Positions 45,452 through 57,375 of a DNA stretch of 64,000 nucleotides are shown piece by piece. The DNA lies in assembly GCA_963920765.1 (NCBI GenBank), contig OY987243.1, positions 28,829,060-28,893,059 of the forward strand, in the 5' to 3' direction. A program made the translations under genes and the position numbers. Position 1 is the stretch's first letter. Each line of letters begins with the position of its first letter. Source of the stretch: Ulota crispa. Lineage: Eukaryota > Streptophyta > Bryopsida > Orthotrichales > Orthotrichaceae. A model generated the notes under the pieces. That model had not been told where the DNA came from, made no database searches, and saw only the letters and a list, made by a program, of their open reading frames with translations.

Positions 45452-47202
45452 TTAAGAGCCAACAGAAGGGTTGTCTGATTGCATGTTTTCTTCCGTTTCA
45501 AAAACCTCAAACTCATCAGGAGCCCAGCGACATCGAAGATGCAACTTGAAAGCGGCCATTTGAACACCCAGCAACCGCTGTAAGCAGACAATGCACAAAC
45601 TCAGAATCCTCACATCAAAATATGAAAATCCAGTCCAGAATATGACAATGCAAGTGCCGGGAATGTATGATACACTACAAGATAAGTGCGTGGTTAACGT
45701 GTTTCAGATAACAATGTAAGTGTAGACTACAGCAAGACGTAAAGAGAAGAGTACCAATATTCTTGAGGCCTCAGGTGAAATATTCTGTCCTTCAGTACAG
45801 ACGGTATAATCTGCAACAAGCTCCACAACACCTGCAAGAAGGAAGAACACATGAAATGAGTTCAACACCTCCGCTATAAGATAGGACAAGACTGGTCACA
45901 CTACCAGATTGCAGCATGTTGTTCCACATAACTTGAATGCTCAGTCCTCTCAAATATGTTCAAAATTTGCAGCAACTTTCCAGTTACGTATTCCCAGTGG
46001 AGTCGACGACACAGAGCTCTATCTGAAGGTGGAATTGAATACTTGAAAAGAGAAGCATACCTCTGTTAAGTCGCACAGGCATGCCTTGCTTGCGAAGAAA
46101 TGGTTCCATGTCATGCGTGAATTGCTCTAGAGGTCCTTCCTTCAACTCAACCTGTATTCAACCACATCGTTAATATAGGTACCGTTCATTGCAAATGAAT
46201 TCAAATGATTTGCTCTTCAGAAGAAGGCAGAAACCGCTTAGGAAAGTATAATCACCAACCGTTTCAGTAGCAGCGCTGCCAGTCCGAGCGAAGTCCATCT
46301 CCTCAAACTCTTGAAATTCTCTAAGAACCTCAGCTTTCGGAAGATTGGTGAAGAGTAAACCGCAAAATCCATGAATTAACTGCAAAGGTACCAAGTCCAT
46401 ATTATCAACTGCTGGTAAAGCACAGTTATTACAATTCGCAGTTTTGATTAAGCTTAAGTCTTACAACAACTTCCAGATAAACAAAAGGTTCAATATCAGT
46501 ACGTCTAGTAAATTATACTCATAGCGTACCTCGCTGGCTTTATGTAATCCTTCCTTCTGCTCTTCAGCATCAGTTTTGCCAAGAGCTATTTGGAGCACCT
46601 TGTTGCCTCCCAAAAAGAACCTGCTCAAATAACTCCGGAATACACTCTCGTACGTTATCACGTAAACAACTCATAAAGGGACTCATTTTTTGTGTTAGTG
46701 TTGTGTAACCCTAAGTATAGACGTCTGAAGACCTAAAATCTGACAAGACCGTCTGACGCAGCAGAGGAGCAGAGAACTAAAACTTGAGATTGAAAACGCC
46801 AACAGCACAAAGGCCAAGATCATAATCTAATAGCATTGCATGAGAAGAGCGACAGAGAGAGGAACACAATACCTGGAGCTAGACTTAAGCTTCTCTTTAA
46901 ATTCTTTAAACTTAGTGTTTCGCATATTCTCAAAAGAGAAAATGTACAGTGACATAAACTCATCGAGACAATCTCGAACAGACTTCACGAGCGACTCCTT
47001 CTGCTCCTTGCCCCTTTTCTTCGTCTTGGACAGAGTCACTGCATCATCGCCACACGCACACACACCTAAGGCTCACAAACAATACGCAAAACTGGAGTTC
47101 TATCGCAACACAAATAAAAAGGAGATTCTTTCCAAGAGGCGGAACGCAGAGATTCTGGGTTGTTCCATTCTCACCAAGCTTGTTACGCTTCGACTTCGGC
47201 AT
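45452..47202 (-). CDS. MRT4: mRNA turnover protein 4 homolog (MRT4/MRTO4), pre-60S assembly factor
   Basis: Seven exons on the minus strand: 47175-47202, 46873-47038, 46530-46620, 46260-46379, 46061-46151, 45755-45831 and 45452-45577, all GT-AG, joining to 232 residues. MRT4 is a nucleolar paralog of stalk protein P0 (uL10); it occupies the P0 site on pre-60S particles until exchanged for P0 late in maturation. Recognition rests on the N-terminus MPKSKRNKLVTLSKTKKRGK, the uL10-like core YIFSFENMRNTKFKEFKEKL followed by SSSRFFLGGNKVLQIALGK, then LIHGFCGLLFTNLPKAEVL, the second-domain segment LEQFTHDMEPFLRKQGMP and GVVELVADYTVC, and the end QMAAFKLHLRCRW. The acidic P-protein tail is absent, as expected for MRT4. 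Exon 4 could in principle use a donor four bases further on, but that brings an immediate stop. Exon 1 has 28 coding bases. Confidence 0.96.
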
Positions 47203-47314
47203 GGCGACAACGTTGATAGCGGTAGAGAAGGAACCGAAAGAGGTCGGGGATAGGAAATTTTTGATGGGAGCAGTGCCAAATTCCGAAGTGAACAAAGGCG
47301 AAGCCTATGGCGAG

Positions 47315-47341
47315 AAACCCTAAATGAGGCTTAAACCCTAA
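47315..47341 (-). promoter_or_regulatory. Two telo-box motifs upstream of MRT4
   Basis: AAACCCTAA occurs at 47315-47323 and 47333-47341, 113 to 139 bases upstream of the MRT4 ATG. Telo boxes are a known feature of plant promoters for ribosomal protein and ribosome-biogenesis genes, so two copies here fit MRT4's role. They may lie in promoter or leader. Confidence 0.7.
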
Positions 47342-48163
47342 CTAGGGCTTCTCTGGCTCTATTCACACGTACACAGAGACGACCAGCGAGCGTCATCCTT
47401 TATGTTTAACCCTTACAGCAGCTCCAGCCTTGCTCGCCAAACGGCGAAGCTTCGGGTTCGGGCCCGGGCTTGCGAGGACTCGGAATCCCGGTGCACCATA
47501 GGCTCGTCAAATGCAAAAAAAAGGTCGGGCTTCTTAAACTTCTCTTTTGAAGCTGTAGTTTTCAATGTGTTTAGGAAATTTGACGTGTTCTTATTTTGGA
47601 GGCTCGTTTGCTACTGCGGCACTACCCGCTGCCAGCGCATATTGCTTTTGACCATTCCGGATAGTGGTCACACAATTTTTTATTTTCATCCTTGATTTGG
47701 CGAGTCAGGTTGGACCTCCCGCCCGAAGCAGCACCCTACATAGAGAAAGTCACACGGGAAAATCCATTTCTAGTCCTTCGTTTAGAGAGAAAGGTTGGAG
47801 AAGCTCTTAATGGACTAACCTTGAACCCGTGGCCAACCCGAGTTTAGGAGTGCACTGTTCAAGGGTAGTGAACAGCCTGTGGCATGTGTCCAAGAGAGAT
47901 AATATTATCCTCAAAAGAAGGAAAAGTCAATAGTGTATCCTACCCTTTCAAAAAGGGCAACAAGGACCTTGTACATCTCTTTACAAATTGGTGTTTTAAA
48001 AAATATGGAGGCATGGAAAGCAGCTATATTTGGCATTCAGAGATGTGGCACATCTCTTTGACCACTTTCAAGAAAAAAAAATTGAAAAAAAAAACTTTTC
48101 CACCCTCAGGGTGTTTTTGACACTGAAAGGACAATTTTTGTCCTCTTGGGCGGTTAGGGGTTA
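47342..48163. other. MRT4 upstream DNA, repeat end at right
   Basis: About 47400-47520 is GC-rich (TTCGGGTTCGGGCCCGGGCT) and may be promoter. A 97-codon ATG frame at 47402 shows no family features. Near 48130-48161 GTCCTCTTGGGCGGTTAGGG is the right terminus of an ACCCC-type element whose left end I could not place. Confidence 0.4.
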
Positions 48164-48477
48164 AGGTAGGAGTATCCATAAGCGTCAATCTACGGGTTTT
48201 GAACATGATGAATATTAATAAATAGCTAGCAAATTACAGGATCCTATCAGGAACAGAAAAATAATGAGTTTGCAATTTTGAATGTATTATTTGGATACTA
48301 TGAGAATAAGTTGTGAATTTTTAAAGAGCAAACTGCCATTGTATCCATGACCGTTATCAAGATTTCATGTTCACATATTGTACATCCTTGTCATTACATC
48401 TATTTACTTCCAAAGATTTTCCAAGATTTCAGAGCTGACGGTTATGGGGATAACGTTGTTTATGGGTGCTCCTACCT
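48164..48477. mobile_element. Family A MITE, copy 4
   Basis: A 314-base element, ends AGGTAGGAGTATCCATAAGC and TTTATGGGTGCTCCTACCT, TA on both sides. The left TA directly follows an ACCCC-type terminus (GGTTAGGGGT|TA). Confidence 0.9.
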
Positions 48478-48512
48478 TACTTTGCCCAATGATTGGGGAG
48501 AACCGGTAGTTA

Positions 48513-48836
48513 GGCCTGGTTCAAACTAGGGACCGGTTGAAAATTTCTCAAACGTGATTGGTTGAAATTTGGCTTTTTTCCGCTGTTGGGTTTAGACTGC
48601 GGGTTTGTCCGATACTTTTACATCCATCTTCATCATTGTGGGAACCGCCCTATATAGCCACGTCAGTGGCCAAGATAGTGAAGATTTGGAGCTTGTTCTA
48701 AGGGTGGTACCAAACTTGTTCGGCAGAGGCACACTCTTGGATGACACGCAATTATACGGAAAAGTTTCTATCAGGCGAAACATTGGACGGGGTGCCAATT
48801 TCAGTGTCTCGGCTGGTCGCTAATTTGAACCGGGCC
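48513..48836. mobile_element. PIF/Harbinger-like MITE
   Basis: Ends GGCCTGGTTCAAACTAG and CTAATTTGAACCGGGCC are inverted repeats, flanked by TTA on both sides (48510-48512, 48837-48839). TTA duplications with GGCC/GGGCC-type termini are typical of Tourist-like PIF/Harbinger MITEs. A 72-codon frame inside (48605-48823) is not supported as a gene. Confidence 0.85.
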
Positions 48837-48939
48837 TTAGTTGTTTTTGTGAAGCGGTTGAAATTGCAAAAGAACCGGTTGAAACTTGAAACTACTAGAT
48901 AAAAAATTGGCCTTTTTTTTCCAAAAATCTAATTATCTA

Positions 48940-49520
48940 CAATTAACAAAAAAACTCATGTTGGCGACCTGTTTGTTCATTTGCTGATTGACATGTTTAC
49001 CTGTTGTCAAAAAATAGTTTGTAACCAATGTTAAGCGGTTAGGTTGCTGGTGAGGCTTCGTCTCTCTCACAATGCCTTGCAAAACCGTAGCAATTGTACT
49101 TGGCAGTTAGGCGGTTAGGTTGTAGATCTTTGCACTTTCTTTGTGCTTGCTTGCTAGTGTGGATCTATGCATTTTCTTTGTACATGCTTGCCGGTGAGGT
49201 TTTGGATCTTTGCATCTTCAATTACTTTGTAGCAATTATGCTTATTCATTGGTGAGTTTCCATCATGGCAACAGAGAAGGATTGTTGTTTGTGTCATCAA
49301 ACACAACCTAAAAGGCTATAAGCTTAGGTTCGTTGACCTTGCACCATTGTAGATATTTCCTTTAGCAAATCCTTGCAGTTTTTTTGAGCATTTCATGCAC
49401 GCCCCACAAGCTTTGGAATGTTTGCACTTACAAATGTAGTTTATCATGAGTTGTTGCAATAACATAAGTTGGAAGTGTAACTATTTTAAATTAGAAATGT
49501 CAAACAAAAGATAACACAAA
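48940..49520. repeat. Dispersed repeat H, copy 2
   Basis: Shares ordered blocks with 19608-20035 (AAAAAAACTCATGTTGGCGA, AACCAATGTTAAGCGGTTAG, TTGGAAGTGTAACTATTTT). This copy is longer, with an extra ~150 bases around TTTGCACTTTCTTTGTGCTT. Class unknown. Confidence 0.6.
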
Positions 49521-49536
49521 CATTGAGAATGTGTTA

Positions 49537-49800
49537 ACCCCTCACCGCCCAAGGGCCCAAATTGGGCTTCTCTGAATTTTATTCAAGGATGCTCAACCTT
49601 CCTACAAGATTTGTTTTAGCAATTATTATTATTTTAAAACTTTTATTGAAGTTTAGTTTCAGCATGAGGAGTCTAATTTTGAAAATGAAAAGTGATTTGT
49701 CTATTCAAGATTTGTGTGCAAGGGTGTCCATTGCAATGCTTCATTTTTTAGTGTTGAAGGCCCAGGGGAGCACTCCATGTTTTTGTATTGGTAACGTGCA
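49537..49800. mobile_element. Family E fragment
   Basis: Starts ACCCCTCACCGCCCAAGGGC and carries E words (TTCAAGATTTGTGTGCAAGG, GTGTTGAAGGCC) but loses similarity near 49800. It is the left part of a truncated copy. Confidence 0.65.
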
Positions 49801-50744
49801 ATCAAATGAAGGGGAATTATAATTATGTGGCACCTAAATTTTAGAAAATTTTTAGGAAAAAAATAGCATCAATACAATGGCTTTTTAGTTTTATAAAGAA
49901 TGAAAGGTACAAGAAAGTACTGAAATTTTGCTAATTTTCATTTCTATAATAGCATTGCTAAAATTAAAAAAATAGACCAAGATTAAAAAAAGAAACAACT
50001 AGACTTGCCAAAAGGCCTACCAAAAGGATCCAAGGCGTGATTATCATTCCTCATATTCCCTTATAGTGGTAATGGATGAATTCATGCTATGGATGAATGT
50101 CAAACATGTGGTTTGCATTCGTCAATGTAGCAAGGGTTTTCTCTCTCCCAGTGAGTGTAGGGTTATAGTGTGGGCATTTTTTATCAAGACCCATCATTTT
50201 ACGATTGCATTGGATCTCTACGGTGCAAGTTTTTTCTTACTTTGAGTACACAGCAGGGCAACCGCGGTTTATGGTGCTTCCGCTCATTTGTATTGCTGAA
50301 ATATTATTGAGGGCAAATCAAATTGGAAGTTGACGTTGGTCTTCTTCATTGTCGTGTGCATTTGTCTGGTGAGCATTTTGGTTGAGGGCTTCTTGAAATT
50401 GTCACGGCGTGGAATTGCAGGGTTCCTTCACTGTTCAGAGTGGCAACATCTCACTTTTAAATTTGAGAATGGTCTAGGGAGAATTAGCGTATATGCCCTG
50501 ACCGTTGTGCATATCTTTTAGGGTTTAGGGTGTGTCAAATTTCTTCACCTGCAAGTTAGGGTTTAGGAAATTTCATCATTTGCGGTATATAGTGTTTTCA
50601 ATTTCCTCATCTGCAATTCAGGATGTTTTCAATTTCCTCATCTCAATTTAGGGTGTTCTCAATTTTTTCATCTACGATTTAGGATTTAGTTGTTCTTTCC
50701 AATTCACAATAATCTTTACTGTTTCATGTGTTCAGGGTTGTAAC
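49801..50744. other. Region upstream of the transposase-like pseudogene
   Basis: No gene. At 50570-50700 a ~30-base unit (TTTTCAATTTCCTCATCTGC type) repeats three to four times, mixed with TTTAGGGTTTAGG words. It may hold the promoter and left end of the decayed element that follows, but I found no terminal repeat. Confidence 0.4.
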
Positions 50745-53700
50745 ATGGCTAATACTACCGCCAATAGGGTTACGCTGTGGACATTGGAGGAAGAGAGCAC
50801 AACTCCGGAGTATTTTGGCAAAGTCAATATTGCAGGTGCCCTGATGCTTGATGCATTTTGGATTACACTAGAAGCCAACGACATTTTCTAGTGGCCTTTT
50901 CAATTTTGGGATGTTGAAGACAAGCAATGCATCCATAAGAAATTGGAGCAGGTGAACAGCATCTATGCTGAGGTTTTTGTCATTTAACTTCTTGAAGGGG
51001 GCGGTGATTCATACAAGAGATGCCGTGTGGAGGATGGTTCTCCCTTTTGGACCACCATAGAGGTTGTGTCTGATGTAGACGACGTGGTTGAAGTTGAAGT
51101 ACCAGTATTGGATACAACAATTCCGGTTGTCGACTCTTCGAGGGTGAGCAATAGCACAGATTCCAGCAACATTGACGATGTCCCTTGCAAATTGGTTCTT
51201 TTGCCAAATGAGGTCATGACCGCTATTTGGAGAGGGCCAAAAAACTTTGGTCAGAGTTGAAGAGGATTGGGATGTCTGACCACGGCTGGTGGCTGAAGAC
51301 CTTTGACCTGAATGGGAATGGAGTTGTTAAATTGTGGTGCAGGGAGTGCAAGAAGGATTGTGGAGGTGGAACCAAGGACCACACAAAGGCACATATTGAT
51401 AACTTGTTCAATAATTTCCGCTGATCGCACATTGTGAGTGCAGCCCACATGAAGAATTTTTGTGTAGTGAAGAATGTGAACTTTGATGACCATCCGCAAT
51501 CAGAGTCCAAAAACAGGAGGGGTGTCACTTTGAAGCCGGAGGATCACAAGCACATGATTGCAGATGGAGTAGACATTGTCAAATCAATGAATGCCACTCT
51601 TCCAGAAGGACACAAACACTTCATAGTTCCTAGGAATTTAGAAGCAGCTGACACTAGATGTTACTGGTTTAAGGTAAAATGTCAATATTGTTGAGATTTG
51701 ATGGTGCTCTGCCCGTTGAAGAAGAACCTCGAAGTGAACTTGAGAAACCACATAAGTGGTCCAAAACACAAGAACGCTGTTGAGGATGCCGAGAGGGTGC
51801 AGAAGGAGCCACCAAGAACTGGGCAACTGAAACGTCCAAGTAGGTTGAACACCACCAGTTCTCATTCAAACCAAGGTGATCTTCACACATGGCTCATACG
51901 GAGTACGTCTAATACTGTGGAAGGTATGCCCCAAACTCTAGACAAAAACTATATTGCTAGATTCATGTGTTATAGTTTTCGTGGTCCAAGTGTTTGGTAT
52001 GGGGGTAACTTGTATGCGGTTACTACATTACTGAACGACCCTCATTTTGGTAAGGAATGGTATTCGGAGCCACATCTATCTACTGTAATTCACGTGAATA
52101 ATGATATTGTTCAAGTAAATGGGACATTTTGTCATAGACAATGCAGTCGGTTGTTCGTCTCTCTGGATCCGTTCCCAAATCTAACTTGCCCTCTATGTGC
52201 CCAAATTCCACTTGAGAATGATTTCAAAATGAGAATCCGGAGAGAGGACCAGGCATTGGTCAAGAGGGGCCATAGAAGCACTATTGGTAGGATACATTTA
52301 GGATATCTCTCTGTTCATGAAGTGTCTAAATTCACAAGAGAGTTGTCTAGGAAGTACCGAGTACAAAAATTGCATTATTGGCATGCCAAAACAAGGATAG
52401 TGCAGCTCAAGGTCAAAAAACCAACTTTGCGTGAGAGTGCTATGAATGTCGCCTCTAATAACAATATCATGAAATTTTGTAATAATATACTTAGTGCACA
52501 TCGGATAGGAGCGTCCGGGGGCAAACTAGGACTTTGGGACTTCATGAAAGACATGGCGGCCAATCTGAATAGGGATGCTTGTGGTCATCGGTTTAGCAAG
52601 ATCACGAAGTACTTTTCACAAGCTATGCGGATATATGGGAGTTGTTGTCTTTGCAATTTGTTTGCACTAAACTTTGGAGGACCTAGTTACAATACTATTT
52701 GCCTAGAATGTAGGAAATGGGTTCAGTTTATAGCAGGGGAACATGCATAAATATTTGAGTCCATTGCTAGTGTTTACAGTGAGGCTAAGGCTGCTCACAA
52801 GATAACTGGCCCTATTCCAGTTATACTTGCTAAAGACGAGACTAAGGTGAGGGGTCGTGTGTTGTGGGAGGCAAAGTGGGATACAATGGTGGGATTCTGT
52901 GGTCCAAAGGAAGACCACGTTTGTGTCCCGCATTATAAGCTTGTTAAGGGAGTTGGGGAAGTGGGGTACAATTTGATGGTTCAATCCTTAAAGTTGGACA
53001 AGGTCGGTGGCTTTGCTAGAGTAATAGTTGTGAATCCATTGCATGAGAAATTGCCTCGGTTAGTGCTTGTTGCTTGCTGCACCTGTAGTTGTTTTGACTC
53101 ACAATGGGTTAGACGGCAATGGGATAGGATTGATGAATTGTGGATGAAGCACTGCTACTCTGTTGTGGGTCCTATTGTAGGGCACGCAAGTGATGGCAAC
53201 TCACAAAGAAGGCAATTAATGCTTCAAGATTTCAGATGTGTGCAAGGGCCAAGGTTATCAATTGATTGGGAGGGCTAGGTTTTCACTTTAGCTTTGAACT
53301 TGCATGGTGAAGCTACAGGTTTGCATGATCAAGACTATATTTACAATGGTAAGAAACTCCTAAACCCTATTGATAGCAATGTCCATACTTTGAGACTAGG
53401 AGGTGACCTAGCTCTCCACTAGCAAATTTGTCAAGTATTCAATTGTTTCACAGTTGATGAACATGGATTACTTCAAGAGGATTTTGATAGAAAGGATAGG
53501 CAAAATTGGGGTAGCGCACAAAGGTTGTGTTCACAAAAGGTTAGGGATTGCCTACAATCTCTTTGCTTGTGTAATGATGTCCATTGTGAATGCACTCTCT
53601 GTACTAAGGTTTATTCAAAGATATGTGCAGATTACATCGACATATTCCTGTCTCCACGCCATGACCTTCAGGATCAAATTGTGAAAGCCACAAAGGTTTC

Positions 53701-55368
53701 TTTTTTTTTCAGGATTTGGAAATTATGGGTGAAGCATGGTAATCATGGGGTGATGGGTGATATTGAGCCTGTGAATCCAAAAGTCAATTTGTTAGCCAAC
53801 AATGTTTCTTGGATATACAGATGTCATGTCACTTTGTGGTTTTGCTTCTCTGTCATTCTTGCAATAACTACCTTCATCTAATTGTACCCTTACATCTAAT
53901 TGGTAGCGACTCATGTGAGATATTTTTCTCCAAAATTGGAGGAATAATAGGCATGGAAAAGGCATATGACTTTCATGAATTGGTGGGATGTGTGAACATT
54001 GTAAACTTTTTGTCCCAGATTGAGTACGGTGGGAATGGGATTAAGTTTGGCAAGGCACACAACAAGATGAACAACATTTGGAGGAAGTTGCATGGATTGC
54101 AAGACAGTGAAGTGCACCCTGATCTTGGAGACTACACAGCTATAGCAATCAATGATCAAGTAATTGGAGCCTTATAAGAGGGGTTAAAGGATGCTCAAAG
54201 GTTGCTGAACAGCCTGAACATGGCCCCCCATGCATAAGCAGCTGCCAAGCACAAGGTGTGGTTTGAGAAGCCATGGAGTATTGAGCGAGCAGATAAACAG
54301 TCATTTGGCTTCACGGCCTCTGCCAATCCTGTGCATGATGAAGATGGTGACATGGAAGTCCTCCGTGACGATTTGCAGTAGAAAGAGCGTGAGTTAGAAC
54401 TTCAAGCCGACGCAGCAGAGATTCCAAGAGAGCAATTAAATTCGGTGGAGCAGTCTAAAGAAGATGTACTAGACGATGGGGTTCTCGCTCTGACCGTTCT
54501 AGAGAGTGAAATACGTGATGTGATTTCTGACATGTTGAGCAGTCACAAAGAGCAAGTGACTTTGATACCACTGCCGGTTAAAGTTGAAGCATTTGTCAAG
54601 TTTGGTGGTCACAAAATTTTCAAGTCAACTTTAGTTGGGTAGTTAAATGGTAATCCATTTACGTTGAAAGATCGTTTGACTTGAGTTAAGAATTCTATAT
54701 ATTATAATAACAGCAATGCATACCTTTGTGCTGCCAAATGCTCAAGTATTTGTTTTGTTGGGATAGGGTTAGATGTTGGGGCTTTTTTTGTGCAGCGTTT
54801 GACGATCACACAATTGTCAATCGTGACTGCAGCGAAAAAGCAAGGGAAATGTAGAGCTGCAAAGTCCGGTGTTGCTACTTCTGTATTGCAAGATATGGAC
54901 ATGGATACGTGGTGGGTGGAACGTATCCAAAAAATGCGAAGGCGTGCTGGTGGTACTTTGTGGAGATCATTGAAGCAGCCAGTTGATTTGGCAAACCGCG
55001 ACAGACCCACAAGTAAGAACCCCAACCCAAATTCTAATATTCAGCTTATGATGCACTATTATACTCGTGAACTTGGGCAATACAAATTCAAGTATAATTT
55101 AATTGACTCAAAATGGATTGATCTTGAGTTCATCATCACTAATGTTACTCTCACTTATAATTCTAAATGTCATGTTTATAGCTTAGATGCTAGTGATGCA
55201 GAGAACCTTAATGATTATATGTCCAATAATGCAGTGTGGTTCTTCTTTTTAGCCTTCTCATCCGTCTTATTTATTTGTTACGTTTATAATACAATTTCTG
55301 TGAGTCAATTTGATTTCCCAAAATATAAAATCCTATTTAAGCATATAGTAACATATTTCTTGGTATAA
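50745..55368 (+). pseudogene. Decayed intronless transposase-like gene
   Basis: A single reading frame can be followed from the ATG at 50745 (MANTTANRVTLWTLEEES) to about 55236, broken by in-frame stops at 50889, 50985, 51422, 51692, 52748, 53276, 53420, 54175, 54235, 54379, 54640 and 54682, and by frameshifts near 51225 and 53800. The longest intact piece is 51698-52750. Visible parts in order: an acidic N-terminus; a CxxC...H zinc-finger-like segment (WCRECKKDCGG); a second finger (CxxC...HISGPKHK); Cys pairs CPLCAQ and CCLCN...CLEC; then a core with ILAKDETKVRG (Asp at 52835), HASDGNSQRRQL (Asp at 53192) and GSDSCEIFFSKIGG (Glu at 53917). Zinc fingers followed by three well-placed acids suggest an RNase H-fold DDE transposase; the last motif resembles the Glu helix of P-element/THAP9-type enzymes. 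The superfamily call is an inference. The C-terminal part includes KFGGHKIFKSTLVG and MRRRAGGTLWRS. It is not translatable as it stands. Confidence 0.75.
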
Positions 55369-56095
55369 CAGGATAATCGTAAACCTTGAAGTAGATAGTA
55401 TTGCTTGAAATATTCTCATTCTGAACCTTAAAGTGAATTTACATGTGAGCTGAGAAATGGTTTTTGAAAGGCCCCAAATTTTGGAAAACTCTCCTTTAGT
55501 GTAGACTCTCCTTTGTTCACTCTCAAGTGTGCAAGTCTATGGAAAAGGTTATATGGGGGTGGTAGAATACCAAAACTTGACATTGCCTAAACAATCATTT
55601 TATGTCAGCCAATGTTCAGGAGGCTGCGAATCCATCATGTGCCTGACGACCCTCAAATCTAACGTGGTGGGAGATGTGAGGGTACTTGTTGTGAAGTAGA
55701 AAGTACCATCAAGCTTTCAATTGTGACATTCTGGATGGAACCATCAAGGCAAAATCACAAATCTCCAGATTTGTGGGAAGGGACGGGGGAAGTGATGTTT
55801 TAGGAAAGGGGTGTCTTTGGAAAGGGATGTGTTTGGAAAGGGATGTGTTTGGAGAATCAGGATCATGAAATCGTGTGGAGGAGATATCGGTGAGGGCGCT
55901 AAAAAACTTCATGGGGCCGCCAATCCGGCACATATACCTCTAGAAATCCTACATTGCCTAGTAAGTCCTTTGAATCGCCTCGTTTCCCTTCAAAAGTTAA
56001 ATTACTTAAGGGGTTGTTGTTTTTAGCCGTTGTAGAGTGTAGTCGCTGTTGCATTGCACAGACCTTGCGGATTTTTCTTTGCTCCAGTTTTAGAA
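55369..56095. other. Spacer between the two broken frames
   Basis: No gene is visible. A tandem of ~16 bases (GGAAAGGGATGTGTTT) lies at about 55802-55855. If the frames on either side belong to one element, this is its internal spacer. Confidence 0.4.
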
Positions 56096-56608
56096 ATGGC
56101 ATTCAAGCGCCAAAAGATGGATCAAGGCATTGTCATGGACGTGTGGCTAAGCTACTTCCTTGATCACTGTTGTTGGTCGCATGATGGCTAGGTGCGCTTA
56201 GAGTGTGGTCATGAGGATTGTGTCGGTATGCTGTGGACCTGGGCAGCGTGGGCGGCTGCATCAAAGCAACACTAGCAGTTAGCAGGGGTCACTGTCACCT
56301 GGGCTGCTCTACAGCTAGTGTTGTCTGAGCTCGAAGTCGTTAAGGGGGAGCTTTCAAATTGCCGGGCCTAGAAATTTCTGCTAGAACAGTTCGACAATAA
56401 GGTTGCCTTGTTCAACAAATCTTGGAGGGTTTCTGCAATTCTTCCGGAGTACATGCGCACACAACCGCTTGACGACCTAAGCGTGCACGATTTGCAGCAA
56501 CTTTGGCGGACTATCCTTGCAGGTTGGCAGATGGAGATTGAAGTGGGAATAGTTGACACTTCTGCGGAGTCTGAGAACATTTGGATGAAACCTGCAATGC
56601 GCACTTGA
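56096..56608 (+). pseudogene. Second broken frame, ~170 codons with three TAG stops
   Basis: From ATG 56096 (MAFKRQKMDQGIVMDVWLSY) one frame continues to the TGA at 56606 with no frameshift, interrupted only by three TAG codons (about 56189, 56273 and 56369). The segments are coding-like in composition: Trp-rich, then acidic and helical (LVLSELEVVKGEL; YMRTQPLDDLSVHDLQQLWR). I do not recognise the protein. It lies on the same strand about 1.2 kb after the transposase-like pseudogene and may be its accessory gene. Confidence 0.5.
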
Positions 56609-57375
56609 GGTAAGCACCTTGCTTTCCCTCCTCACAATTCCCTGAATGCACAAATTTGCATTCCTCGCTATGAATGTATGTTGAAGTTGAATTGTTGGAT
56701 TTGGTATGTGTTCTTTGACCCCCGCCCACAATATTCATCTACTGCTCGTACTGTGCAGAGTTGGAATGGAATGTGTGAGCACTCGTCAATTGGAGTGCTT
56801 CAGTGTGTTGCTATCTTTTGAAATGGAAAATGCCGCTAGTACTTTTTGGATTTCTAGGCTATTAAATGCTTCATCCACTCTTTTTCTTCACAGTTGATGT
56901 CTACGTTTTTTAGATGTCATGAGTTCCTACGTTTTGGACGGGTTTATGAAATTTTGGACTTGCACATACGACAGATATTGTTTTTGCTACAATTTTAAAC
57001 ATTGTAATGTTGTAGATTTTTTGTACAAATTTTGTAATGTGTGATTAAACACATACAACATTAAAAAATAGTTAGTGGTAAGGCATTTCTTTCATGAACT
57101 TGCAAATGTAATGAATTTCAAACTATTTGTTTGCTATTTTTGCATCTTTCACTGTTTTTGATGAATTCTAAACCTTTGAACTCCCAATGTTGAATGCCTA
57201 CACCACCCAAAGCCCTAATTCTATGTTTCCTTCATCCTAAGACCGTAAAAGTAAACCCTGACCCTAAACCACTTCTTCACAAACCATAAACCCAAATCCT
57301 ATTATTCTCTGGGACCTGACTTCTCTCTATTGACCAACTTCTGTCATTAATACCAACTCGTATCTTTATACACCT
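56609..57375. other. Gene-free stretch
   Basis: AT-rich sequence with no gene or clear repeat. Any right end of the decayed element should lie here, but I did not find a terminal repeat. Confidence 0.4.

Noticed and set aside
47402-47695. 97-codon frame upstream of MRT4 as a divergent gene
   Set aside because: No family features, composition that of a promoter, and no splice or termination signals to support it.
48605-48823. 72-codon frame
   Set aside because: Lies entirely inside the PIF/Harbinger-like MITE, which is non-coding by type.
50520-50700. Telomere-like TTTAGGG words as an interstitial telomere
   Set aside because: Only scattered single or double units inside a different ~30-base repeat; no continuous array.
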